From positions 1,358,350-1,422,349 of the forward strand of contig NZ_JAKZFC010000001.1 in the NCBI RefSeq assembly GCF_022549215.1: a stretch of DNA of 64,000 nt, read 5' to 3'. Both the position numbers and the translations under genes were made by a program. Of the stretch, positions 1 through 7,689 are shown in pieces (position 1 is the stretch's first letter; each line of letters begins with the position of its first letter). Below the pieces are notes generated by a model that was given only the letters and a program-made list of their open reading frames with translations, was not told the origin of the DNA and did no database searches. The DNA comes from Solibacillus palustris (GTDB lineage Bacteria; Bacillota; Bacilli; Bacillales_A; Planococcaceae).

Positions 1-17
1 ATTTTTGGAGGCAAGCG

Positions 18-758
18 ATGATCTATTTTGATGAGTATGGAGATCGAAATAATCCAACGATTTTGTTATTACACGGGGCAGCCGCTGTAGATACGTTTAC
101 GCAACAATATCAAGTCCTAAATAACTATCATCTCATTGTGCCACATCTATATGGCGCGGGGGAATCTGTCAAAATAACATACAATCCACATAAGCTTAAG
201 CAAGAGATTTTAGAGCTCGTAAAATCGCTAAACAAGCCGAGCGTTGGGATAATGGGACATTCCATCGGGGCTCAACTTGCCGTCATGTTGGTTACTGATA
301 ATCCCGAGTTATTTTCACGTGCTGTGTTTTTAAGTGCATGGGTATGTCCGAATGAAAAATCCATTCGTATGTATTGCAAATCCGCACCAGTAATGGTTAA
401 ACTACTCCGCTATAAATGGATTGTGAAATTGCAGGCGAAGTATTGGAACTATACGAAGAAGCAGTCAGATTATATGGCTGACTATGCCAGGAAATTAACC
501 GTCGAAAACTATCAAGCTTTTTTCAACGAGACAATGAACATCAAAGATTTTCCGGGAATTTTTGAGGTTACGCTTCCAATGCTAGCAATTTGCGGACAGC
601 GCGAAAGTAAGGATATCAAAAACTCGCTTGAATTATTAGCTCAAAATGCCAGTTGTCAGACAATGATTTTACCAAAAGCGGGGCATGATTTTCCGATGCG
701 TTGTGCAAGTGGATTGAATCCTATTTTAAATAGCTTTTATGATGAGACGATAAATTAA
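18..758 (+). CDS. alpha/beta hydrolase
   Basis: Predicted cytoplasmic alpha/beta-hydrolase of 246 residues, probably an esterase-type enzyme; the substrate cannot be read from the sequence. Visible are HGAAA at residues 19-23 (oxyanion-hole region), the nucleophile elbow GHSIG at 80-84 with Ser82, and a late KAGHDFP whose His223 would complete the triad. There is no signal peptide or membrane segment. The ATG is preceded by GGAGG at 7-11. The gene seems to stand alone, because a strong hairpin terminator follows directly. The fold is certain; the reaction is not. Confidence 0.85.
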   Translation: MIYFDEYGDRNNPTILLLHGAAAVDTFTQQYQVLNNYHLIVPHLYGAGESVKITYNPHKLKQEILELVKSLNKPSVGIMGHSIGAQLAVMLVTDNPELFSRAVFLSAWVCPNEKSIRMYCKSAPVMVKLLRYKWIVKLQAKYWNYTKKQSDYMADYARKLTVENYQAFFNETMNIKDFPGIFEVTLPMLAICGQRESKDIKNSLELLAQNASCQTMILPKAGHDFPMRCASGLNPILNSFYDETIN

Positions 759-771
759 TCCACGGAAAAGA

Positions 772-809
772 GCCTGCTCGAACGTAAATAGGAGCAGGCA
801 TTTACTTTT
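772..809 (+). terminator. Rho-independent terminator
   Basis: Eight-base-pair stem GCCTGCTC/GAGCAGGC with a 12-nt loop, followed by a T-rich tail, 14 nt after the hydrolase stop codon. Confidence 0.85.
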
Positions 810-860
810 GAGCAAAATCTATAATTATTAAATCGGGATATGGTGAAAACGGTCCAGTCA

Positions 861-1085
861 CATAAGTTGGGGATGATATGCTTTTTCATTAATCTGTGAA
901 TTCAATTTGAATCATTATAGCTTGGTCGTGTACATTTACACCGAGGTGAGATGTGAAATATGGTGATTCGAGCATAAATTCAGAAAAGCGAGCATAAATC
1001 CCAAAAATCGAGCAAAAAATCGGAATTCCGAGCATAAACATTCCGATTCCGAGCATAAAATCAATAATCCGAGCATATTTCACGC
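861..1085 (+). repeat. phased short-box repeat array 1 (CGAGCA boxes, period 20 bp)
   Basis: Six boxes CGAGCA(T/A)AAA start at 969, 989, 1009, 1029, 1050 and 1070, spaced 20-21 bp with unrelated sequence between. The array is preceded by a head, CATAAGTTGGGGATGATAT, at 861-879. The same head recurs in reverse at 15089-15108 and, with changes, at 47876. The minus-strand frame open across this stretch is a by-product of the repeat and shows no gene features. Confidence 0.75.
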
Positions 1086-1127
1086 AAATTGGTCATGCAT
1101 TAGCCCATCTAAAGCCAAAATATAACA

Positions 1128-1676
1128 TTACTTTTTATTTGCACGTCTTTTCCAAACGAAGAAACACAAAGCAGCTATACCGAAGAGTAAGAACACAAGA
1201 TCTAAATCTTTATCATACTTAAACCACATTTTAGAGCTTAAATTGACCTCTTCATTCGGTGTAAACGGTTTTTCAGTAATATTTGGGTAATCGTCGCTTG
1301 AATTAACGGCCATTACTGGGCTACAGGGGCTGTTGTAATAGTTTTCATTATTTTCGTGCAAATAAACGTAGTATTTTTTGTTCTTTTCAAAGTTGTAACC
1401 CCATGTAAAATCCGCTTCAAAAATGATTTGAGAGGCTACTTCGCTTTTCCAGCTCTTTTCTACTTGTAGCAAAACATACTTCTTTGTCTCTTTTGTCCAC
1501 GTAAATCCTTTTTGTACAATATCATTTTTTACATTTAAAACGGTTCCTACTACAGCCATATCATAATTGTCAATAATAGGTTCTTTTAGCTCTGCACAAC
1601 TTAATGCCTTCGTTTGATTCGGAAAAAATATGTGTAGAGACAGGGTACTTATTACGATGAGTAATAATAATCTCAT
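1128..1676 (-). CDS. secreted TIMP/NTR-like membrane-anchored protein
   Basis: Protein of 182 residues with a Sec signal peptide (about residues 1-24), an extracellular domain beginning LSCAEL, and a C-terminal membrane helix (about 158-175) ending in a KRRANKK stop-transfer tail. The paired cysteines (SCAE near the mature N-terminus, SPCSP near 117) and the alternating strands (VVGTVLNVK, VLLQVEKSW, KKYYVYLHE) resemble bacterial netrin/TIMP-type OB-fold proteins. That assignment rests on pattern only. It would be anchored with the domain outside the cell. AGGAGG lies about six bases before the ATG. Monocistronic by position; function unknown. Confidence 0.7.
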   Translation of the reverse strand: MRLLLLIVISTLSLHIFFPNQTKALSCAELKEPIIDNYDMAVVGTVLNVKNDIVQKGFTWTKETKKYVLLQVEKSWKSEVASQIIFEADFTWGYNFEKNKKYYVYLHENNENYYNSPCSPVMAVNSSDDYPNITEKPFTPNEEVNLSSKMWFKYDKDLDLVFLLFGIAALCFFVWKRRANKK

Positions 1677-1854
1677 GGCGCCTCCTAAAAGAAATATTTA
1701 ACAAATTAGACGTGTGAATAATTGCAAAGTTACAAATCGCCCTTATTGAATGTTCATTAATTTGAAATAGTATTTCAAATTAAAGGAAATGATTTGTCGT
1801 AAATCGAATAATACATGGAGTACGAAAAAGAAGACACTGTTACGGAGGGATGAC

Positions 1855-2382
1855 ATGTTTCCAATATTAGAAACTGAACGTTTAATTTTAAGAGAGGTAG
1901 TTCCGCAAGACGCGCAAAATATTTATTCCTATTTTTCAAACGACCTTGTAACAAAACACTATGGAATGGATACCATGACGCAATTAGCTGATGCCGAATC
2001 GTTAATCCAAGCATTTGCAACGAATTTTAGTCAACAACGAGCAATCCGTTGGGCGATTGAGCGAAAAGATGAACTGGGATTAATTGGGACAATTGGCTTT
2101 AACTTATGGTCAAAGATACATAAACGTGCGGAAATTGGCTATGAGCTGCACCCGGATTTTTGGCGGGCAGGCTATACTTCAGAAGCTTTAAATATAGTGA
2201 CAGAATACGGCTTTAATGAACTAGGGTTCACAAGGATTGGGGCAGTAGTTTATCCAGAAAATACAGCATCCAATCAATTGCTATTGAAAAATGGCTTTGA
2301 AAAAGAAGGGGTTTTACGAAACTATATGTATCAAAATGAACAAGCGCATGATGTGAACATGTTTTCTAAGGTGAAGCGTTAA
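1855..2382 (+). CDS. GNAT N-acetyltransferase (RimJ/RimL type)
   Basis: Acetyl-CoA-dependent N-acetyltransferase of 175 residues. The start ETERLILREV is the usual opening of the RimJ/RimL branch, which acetylates protein N-termini or small amines. The body shows the GTIGFNLW strand, EIGYELHPDFWRAGYTSEAL (acetyl-CoA pyrophosphate loop) and the closing NTASNQLLLKNGFEKEGV. The ATG at 1855 is chosen because CGGAGGGA lies just upstream; an in-frame ATG at 1789 lacks a ribosome binding site and would add 22 residues with no family match. It reads alone and is followed by a terminator 76 nt downstream. Real substrate unknown. Confidence 0.85.
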   Translation: MFPILETERLILREVVPQDAQNIYSYFSNDLVTKHYGMDTMTQLADAESLIQAFATNFSQQRAIRWAIERKDELGLIGTIGFNLWSKIHKRAEIGYELHPDFWRAGYTSEALNIVTEYGFNELGFTRIGAVVYPENTASNQLLLKNGFEKEGVLRNYMYQNEQAHDVNMFSKVKR

Positions 2383-2458
2383 AAGATTTAGAGAAACATT
2401 TGCAGTGATTTTGTGGTTTTGAAAAAAAGTTGCGATATTATAATAGAGTCTAATTAGA

Positions 2459-2502
2459 ATTATCTCATCTCTATAGATTTTTAGAGGTGAGATAATTTTT
2501 TT
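2459..2502 (+). terminator. Rho-independent terminator, shared with the 53.6 kb locus
   Basis: Fourteen-bp stem ATTATCTCATCTCT/AGAGGTGAGATAAT with T7. The hairpin and about 75 nt beyond it (ATTGGATAT, ATGTTAAT, GAAGAAATGTACTTAAA) are recognisably repeated at 53641-53740, so it belongs to a longer repeated module, not to one gene. Confidence 0.85.
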
Positions 2503-2550
2503 ATTGGATATCAATGTTAATATCACGATAAAGATGGCGAAGAAATGTAC

Positions 2551-2578
2551 TTAAATTAACTGAGCAGGTTAGTTGCAT
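2551..2578 (+). repeat. solitary cassette-type palindromic repeat
   Basis: Arms TTAAATTAAC and GTTAGTTGCA around the loop TGAGCAG. It matches the repeats that separate genes at 48.5-62.7 kb. It lies 112 nt upstream of a Nudix gene, the position it holds in the array. Confidence 0.7.
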
Positions 2579-2689
2579 AGACAGGTATTTTTTGAGCGTG
2601 TGTTGAAAGTAAATATAGGAAGAATTAGCGAAACAACATCTTATATAAAATTTCGGTAGTCATGTAGTTCAAAAAAAGGGGATATTTAT

Positions 2690-3184
2690 ATGAAGACTAT
2701 TTTTGTTGACTGGGGCGGAAATAAAGTAAAACTTACTTGGATTCCGGGAATGAAAATAAATCAGTCTTTAAAAGTAACAAGTGTACATGCAATTTGTATA
2801 AAAGATGGGAATATCTTATTAGCTCATATTAAAAACAGAGGTTTTAATTACCCAGGTGGTCATTTGGAAGCGGGAGAAAAAGAAGAAGAAGCTATTATCC
2901 GAGAAACTTATGAAGAAGGATATGTGAAAGGAGCAATTAAATACATAGGTTTGATTGAAGTAAGTCATCAGGATAATCCATTTTTTGATCCACAAGGAAA
3001 ATATCCTTTAATAGGTTATCAAGTCTTTTATAGAATGGACGTAAATGAATGTTTGCCTTTCCTCCGTGAACACGAATCAACTTCTCGTATATGGGTTCAG
3101 CCATCTGAAGTACCTTTTATAATTAATGACCATGAACTTGCAAAGTTAATTTTAGATGATGCTTTAGCTTTAGATATGAAATAA
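2690..3184 (+). CDS. Nudix hydrolase
   Basis: Nudix pyrophosphohydrolase of 164 residues that would cleave a nucleoside diphosphate linked to another group; the exact substrate is unknown. The Nudix box is canonical: G57-x5-E63-x7-R71-E72-TY-E75-E76-G-Y, preceded by the usual NYPGGHLE strand. Residues 1-30 form a short extension before the fold. AAGGGGA precedes the ATG. Upstream lies a cassette-type repeat, so this gene and possibly the hydrolase after it look like an isolated cassette of the kind seen at 48.5-62.7 kb. The 53-kb array holds a different Nudix gene, so this is not a recent duplicate. Confidence 0.85.
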   Translation: MKTIFVDWGGNKVKLTWIPGMKINQSLKVTSVHAICIKDGNILLAHIKNRGFNYPGGHLEAGEKEEEAIIRETYEEGYVKGAIKYIGLIEVSHQDNPFFDPQGKYPLIGYQVFYRMDVNECLPFLREHESTSRIWVQPSEVPFIINDHELAKLILDDALALDMK

Positions 3185-3300
3185 AAGTACACCATTTGAA
3201 AAGTTATGATGAAATATCTTTTTGAATTCAAAAAATAGTAGGATTATAACAAGGTTTGATTTAAGAGAATAAGTCCAACAATAGTAAAAATAAGCAAGGG

Positions 3301-4218
3301 GTGAGAAAAATCATTGAATTCTTAACAATTAATCATAATAAAATTGAGATTTTTCAAAAAGGAAATAATGGTACACCAATACTTTTTCTTACAGGGATGG
3401 GTTGTTCATTTGATGAGTGGTACGATGTGAGAGCGTCATTAAGTAAATCTAACCGTGTAATAATGTTTCATAGACCTGGACTTGGAGAGAGTGAAATTCG
3501 AAATGAAGTCCGGAATACACAGGCAGTCGTAAACGAAATAATTGAGATGTTACTTTTACTTAGAATACGTGAACCCGTAATATTAGTTGGTCATTCATAT
3601 GGTGGGTTATGTGCCCAACATTTTGTGAAAGAGCATCCTAAAAAAGTTGCAGGATTAGTATTAGTAGATTCAACTTCTGTTGATCTAAAGGTTTTAGACG
3701 AGTTGGATATACCAGTGCTGAATGAAGGTTCAACCGATGATATTTGGATTGGGAAATGTGGTTATTATTCTGTTATGAATCAGGAAGAATTAAGAGAAAT
3801 AATTAATCCTACTCTTACAAAAAAACAAAAACAACTTCCTTTTGATATTCAACAAAGATTATTGAATTTCCAGATTAATCCTTCGTTATACAAAGCAATG
3901 CATTCTGAAATTAGCAATTGGAAGAAGGACGCAGATACTATAAAGAACTTGGGTGCATTCCCTAATATCCCTTTAATTGTAATTGGTCGAGATAAAGAAC
4001 ATAGCATTAGGTTGGGGACTAAGGATGGGTTACCAGAGTCGGAGTTAAGGTTATTTGAAGAAAAGTGGCTAGAACTAATTATGGAGCAACTTAATCTTAC
4101 TCAAAATAGTAAATGGGTATTAGCACATGAGGCAAGCCATTCAATACATATTGATAGACCAGATATTATTATTGAATCAATAACTTGGATGGTAAAGAAT
4201 AATTCCCTATTCAACTAA
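3301..4218 (+). CDS. alpha/beta hydrolase
   Basis: Alpha/beta-hydrolase of up to 305 residues, cytoplasmic. GHSYGG at 97-102 (if GTG 3301 is the start) supplies nucleophile Ser99. The tail EASHSIHIDRPD supplies the catalytic His near 280, and the GMGCSFDEW segment after strand 3 is the oxyanion region. The start is uncertain: GTG at 3301 sits only a few bases after AAGGGG, while an ATT codon at 3313 has better spacing from AGGGGTGAG. It lies 116 nt after the Nudix gene in the same direction and may share its transcript. Substrate unknown. Confidence 0.8.
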   Translation: MRKIIEFLTINHNKIEIFQKGNNGTPILFLTGMGCSFDEWYDVRASLSKSNRVIMFHRPGLGESEIRNEVRNTQAVVNEIIEMLLLLRIREPVILVGHSYGGLCAQHFVKEHPKKVAGLVLVDSTSVDLKVLDELDIPVLNEGSTDDIWIGKCGYYSVMNQEELREIINPTLTKKQKQLPFDIQQRLLNFQINPSLYKAMHSEISNWKKDADTIKNLGAFPNIPLIVIGRDKEHSIRLGTKDGLPESELRLFEEKWLELIMEQLNLTQNSKWVLAHEASHSIHIDRPDIIIESITWMVKNNSLFN

Positions 4219-4504
4219 ATGATCTTTAATTAAAGATTCGTATTTCGGAATAATCAATCCTTATATTAAAATGTATAGCGATAAATAGATAAAACTTCAA
4301 TATCGTTGACAAAAAAAACCACACCAGACATTAAAATATTTATTTCCCGGGAATTAATTGAATTTTCTGCTTTCTGAATCCATTCTTTTTCAACAGGTAA
4401 TTCAAGCGAGGGCACCACAAATGTTTTGTAATAAGCCCACATAAATCAGTGTATAGAAAATTAAAACGTCCGTACGTAATCTCGTATCCTGCGATATAAA
4501 AAAA

Positions 4505-4535
4505 GTGCGTATTCGTTAAAAACAACGAAACGCAC
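4505..4535 (-). terminator. terminator of the TPR-GGDEF gene
   Basis: On the minus strand, GTGCGTTTCGTT pairs with AACGAATACGCAC (one bulge), followed by T7, starting 14 nt after the stop. The rest of 4219-4548 shows no gene I can support. Confidence 0.8.
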
Positions 4536-4548
4536 ATTACGAATTATT

Positions 4549-5988
4549 TTAAGCATTTACATAAAAGCTAATCAAATTTCTTCCTGTGTTTTTAGATTGG
4601 TACAAAGCTTGATCGGCAAGGTCTAGTAATGTTTTTAACTCTTTTACTTCACAATCAGCAAGCGATGCAACGCCCATACTAATTGTTAACTTTACATAAA
4701 TGTCGTCTGTTTGGAATTCAAAATCGGTGATACTTGCGAAAAGCTGTTGAAGTATTGTTTCAGCATCTTTTCCAAGCTGCTTTGCGAGAAAGACGAATTC
4801 ATCACCGGCATAGCGTGCGAATAAAAAGTTTTCTGGCAATACACCTTGAATGATCTGTGCGAGCTGTTGAATAGCTAAGTCACCAACGATATGGCCAAAG
4901 CGGTCATTTATCTTTTTAAAATGGTCGATATCGATGATGGCACAATGGACATTATGTGCTGCCTCATCGATTAACTTTGCGCCGAATTTTTCTAAATATC
5001 TGCGATTAGGAATCGAAGTGAGCCCATCAATATAAACAAGTTGCTTCATATTATCTAAATCGATTTCCTTGATGACTTTAATTGTCTCATTCGTCACGTG
5101 TTTCTTATGTTGATCTAACAATTTTTCGTTAAACTTTTTTGCATAATACAGTGCTTCTTGATAATTTCCGCTAATTTCGTGAGCTTGTACTAAATTTTCA
5201 AGAATAATGGTTAGAAAGGGCTCTTCTTTCGTTTGAACAATAAACGCATAGGCATTTTCTAATTCAGTGATGGCATCAGAATAACGCTGTAATTGAATGT
5301 AATAGCGACCTTTCACACATTGATAGTACATCTGTTCGCGATTATACTTCTCGATATTTGCAATGGCTTCGAATGCATGGAATAATGGCTCAATTGTTTG
5401 TAATTGCTGCCATTCTAATTGGATGGTCATCAAATTTAAGTAGTAGGCAGCTTCGGACATGGTCGTTTTTATGCTAGGCTCATGTACAAATTGTTTTTTG
5501 ACTTCAAGTGCAATGGCATTTGCTTGCTCAAAATCTTTAATTAACAGATAGACGCCTTGTAAATTGATTAAACTAATTACGTAACGTTTGGTGTCATTTA
5601 ATTTTTTGGCGATTGCAATGGCTTCTTGATAATACTCGATGGCTGATTTTTCGTCACCAATTGAAGTACTGATGAACGCTAAGTAGGTACTGAGTTTTAA
5701 CTGATTGAGCTCAGTTCCATGCTCTTTGCAGATTGATTTATATTCAGGTAAATAGTTGTATAATTCTTCAACACGGCCTAAGTTCGCAAGGTTTTGGCAA
5801 ATCCAGCCTAAGCAATCAATGACACGATCATACCGTTTTATGGCTTCGTACTCTGTTTTTAAGATTCGAAAATAGCTTAATCCTTCTTCAAATTTTGCGA
5901 CTAGGTGCATGCTTTTTGCATATTCAAATTTTTCTTCTAATGACTCAAATTTATTGAATTCTAACTTTTTCTGCTGTTGTATAAGCAT
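4549..5988 (-). CDS. TPR-repeat diguanylate cyclase (GGDEF)
   Basis: Soluble 479-residue protein: N-terminal tetratricopeptide-like helices (about 15-300; for example SAIEYYQEAIAIAKKLND and YSDAITELENAY), then a GGDEF domain (about 318-476). The domain has DGLTSIPNRR, IDIDHFKKINDRFGH (Mg/GTP site) and an active-site loop reading AGDEF at 394-398 instead of GGDEF. AGDEF variants are known to be active in some cyclases, so synthesis of c-di-GMP is likely but not certain. No RxxD inhibitory site precedes the loop. AGGCAGGA precedes the ATG. The gene is monocistronic with its own terminator. A second TPR protein with a decayed GGDEF-like end is encoded at 44484-45818. Confidence 0.88.
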   Translation of the reverse strand: MLIQQQKKLEFNKFESLEEKFEYAKSMHLVAKFEEGLSYFRILKTEYEAIKRYDRVIDCLGWICQNLANLGRVEELYNYLPEYKSICKEHGTELNQLKLSTYLAFISTSIGDEKSAIEYYQEAIAIAKKLNDTKRYVISLINLQGVYLLIKDFEQANAIALEVKKQFVHEPSIKTTMSEAAYYLNLMTIQLEWQQLQTIEPLFHAFEAIANIEKYNREQMYYQCVKGRYYIQLQRYSDAITELENAYAFIVQTKEEPFLTIILENLVQAHEISGNYQEALYYAKKFNEKLLDQHKKHVTNETIKVIKEIDLDNMKQLVYIDGLTSIPNRRYLEKFGAKLIDEAAHNVHCAIIDIDHFKKINDRFGHIVGDLAIQQLAQIIQGVLPENFLFARYAGDEFVFLAKQLGKDAETILQQLFASITDFEFQTDDIYVKLTISMGVASLADCEVKELKTLLDLADQALYQSKNTGRNLISFYVNA

Positions 5989-6120
5989 TCCTGCCTAACT
6001 CCTTTAATTAAAAGTAAAATGAACAATAATAAAATATATTATATCATTTTTATAATAAATTTCATATTTTTATGAAAATAAAAGGAAAATAACGGTATAG
6101 TTGTATAACCAAAAGGGGGT

Positions 6121-6360
6121 ATGTGTTTTGGTGTAAAGGATAATACTCAAAGTAAAATAACTGCTAGCTTGTTAGCTCTATATATATTTGTATCAACGTG
6201 GATTATTCTCTTTAATATGCAATTGTTTTTTCAAGAGTTGTGTCATATCACGGGGGTTAGGGGAATTAAATTAATCCCTTTTACTGGATCAGTTATTAAA
6301 GGCAATCAAATTGATATTGGTGTGCAAAATAGCCAACTATCTGAAAATAATTTCAGATAG
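6121..6360 (+). pseudogene. truncated VanZ-family protein
   Basis: Only the first 65 or so residues resemble a protein family. A membrane segment (LLALYIFVSTWIILF) is followed by IKLIPFTGSVIKGNQIDI, close to the INLIPF..S.I.....I signature of VanZ-like membrane proteins. An intact member continues for another 80-100 residues and several helices; here the match stops near 6318 and the frame ends in a palindrome at 6331-6364. The opposite-strand endolysin gene is also cut at this point. AAAGGGGG lies immediately before the ATG. Probably non-functional. Confidence 0.6.
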
Positions 6361-6590
6361 CTGGCCATTCGTCGTACATACCGAAAAGGTGCGATATTTA
6401 ATATTTTGAGCTTACGATTCAAGGAGGTGTTTTCTTCAAAGTATGCTGTCAGGACTTTCCATGACCTTAATATTTCATAAACACGTTTTGCGACTTTCCG
6501 AGCTTCGGTACCTTCCGTTAAGCTGTAGCAACCATCACTACCTTTATTTTTCCAATGACCAGGGTGCATTTCGACTTCACTAGCAATCAT
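6306..6590 (-). pseudogene. truncated phage-type N-acetylmuramoyl-L-alanine amidase (endolysin)
   Basis: The first 60 residues match the start of phage Amidase_3 endolysins. VEMHPGHWKN carries the first Zn-binding His, and TEGTEARKVAKRVYEIL is the helix that normally carries the Zn-binding Glu region. The match ends near 6410 at NTSLNR, where a real enzyme would continue about 100-170 residues with the HFNA and VEICF motifs; the rest of the frame is unrelated. Its ATG overlaps the holin stop (ATGATT... across TAA), the translationally coupled arrangement expected of a lysis cassette. Remnant of a prophage. Confidence 0.75.
6331..6364. terminator. perfect inverted repeat at a truncation junction
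   Basis: AGCCAACTATCTGAAA...TTTCAGATAGCTGGCC forms a stem of about 15 bp with a 4-nt loop. On the minus strand it is followed by a short T-rich stretch. It could end both convergent truncated genes. Confidence 0.55.
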
Positions 6591-7009
6591 TTATTTTCAC
6601 CATCTTTTGATTTATCTTCTTCGCCATTCTGTAATTGTGTAAATGCATTTTGCAAAAAACGAGGAACTTTAATTCCTAAATGCCCGAGGTTTTCTATCAT
6701 ACTAATCCCTTCCATACCGATTAGAAATAAAATCATAGCATTCCGCATGAAATCACCACTATTAGTAGCATTGTCTAATTGCACTGCTGCTACGACCATT
6801 AATATCATTGCTAACTTTTTCAAAAGCCCCTTAAAAGCTTTACGTGAAACTACTTCTTTAATTAACCAAGCTACCATGATGCCTAATGTAAAATCGATTG
6901 CCATCAAAATACAGAGCGCCGTTACCAATTCATCTACATTACCAATTAAATATGCAACCCACCCAGTAATTTCATCAATAGCCGACGTCCACAATGTGTT
7001 TGCTTCCAA
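6587..7009 (-). CDS. phage holin (Phage_holin_4 / toxin-secretion type)
   Basis: Small membrane protein of about 140 residues with three to four hydrophobic segments (DELVTALCILMAIDFTLGIM, LAMILMVVAAVQLD, ILFLIGMEGISMIENL) and the family's typical ending LGIKVPRFLQNAFTQLQN followed by a charged tail. In a phage it would form membrane holes for the endolysin encoded directly downstream. A TTG at 7009, seven bases after AAAGGATGG, gives the usual N-terminus (EANTLWTSAIDEITG). A GTG at 7048 is also open but has no good ribosome binding site. The endolysin partner is truncated, so the pair is a relic, although the holin itself looks intact. Confidence 0.8.
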   Translation of the reverse strand: MEANTLWTSAIDEITGWVAYLIGNVDELVTALCILMAIDFTLGIMVAWLIKEVVSRKAFKGLLKKLAMILMVVAAVQLDNATNSGDFMRNAMILFLIGMEGISMIENLGHLGIKVPRFLQNAFTQLQNGEEDKSKDGENK

Positions 7010-7048
7010 TCCTAAACCATCCTTTCTTTTATAATAAAAGCCCTCCAC

Positions 7049-7689
7049 AGAGATTTGTAGAAGGCATAAAATTTTTCATAATTACAATAATTCGATTTAA
7101 GAATTTCATATTTTTGATATATAACCTAGTTTTGCTCGATTTTTAGTTCATTAGTCCTTTTAAACTGAATTTTACGGGACTCCGCCATAACGCCTACTTT
7201 AACGTTTTAACTTCGACAAAAGGAAGGGATTTCCTTCCTTTTATAAATAAAAAATAAAGTTGAGAGCCATCCCAATATGCCGATTACATAGATTTAAAAA
7301 ATCATCTAGTGGTTTGTATTTGCTACCTCAGTTACTCACTTTTTCTTTACCACTTTAAACTCTATTTCCTTTTTATAATTTAACAACTAGTTTGGTTATT
7401 CTCAGAATCCAGATGTGCGAGGAATTACAGTTTAATGGGTGATCCCCAAAATGCACGGTAAAGAATGAAAAAATCTGTTGTAATCCTGCTTTATTTCACT
7501 CACTTAATTTTGAAAGAGCTTTTTCCGACTACAAGAAAGCCCGTATGATGAAATTAATTCGTCATGCGGGCTGTTTAATCTCTTTATTAGTTTGTCCTTG
7601 AAATAGTTACTAAATCGGGTGTCTCTTTTGCCTCAAAGCTTTACGATAATTCCCATTTCTTATTCCTCAAAAATTTTACAAGGAAAGTT
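7049..7689. other. 640-bp non-coding gap with two hairpins
   Basis: No open frame with a ribosome binding site was found. Two stem-loops are visible: AAAGGAAGG/CCTTCCTTT at 7218-7242, and AGCCCGTATGATGAA/TTCGTCATGCGGGCT at 7538-7572. The second is a likely terminator for the minus-strand gene starting at 9591. Confidence 0.6.

Noticed and set aside
889..1083. Minus-strand open frame of 64 codons
   Set aside because: Produced by the 20-bp box array; repeated residues follow the DNA repeat and there is no ribosome binding site.
4340..4537. Minus-strand frame of 65 codons
   Set aside because: It contains the terminator of the GGDEF gene and has no start signals.
6555..7034. Plus-strand frame of 159 codons
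   Set aside because: Mirror of the holin gene; the minus strand has the ribosome binding site, the family match and the coupled endolysin.
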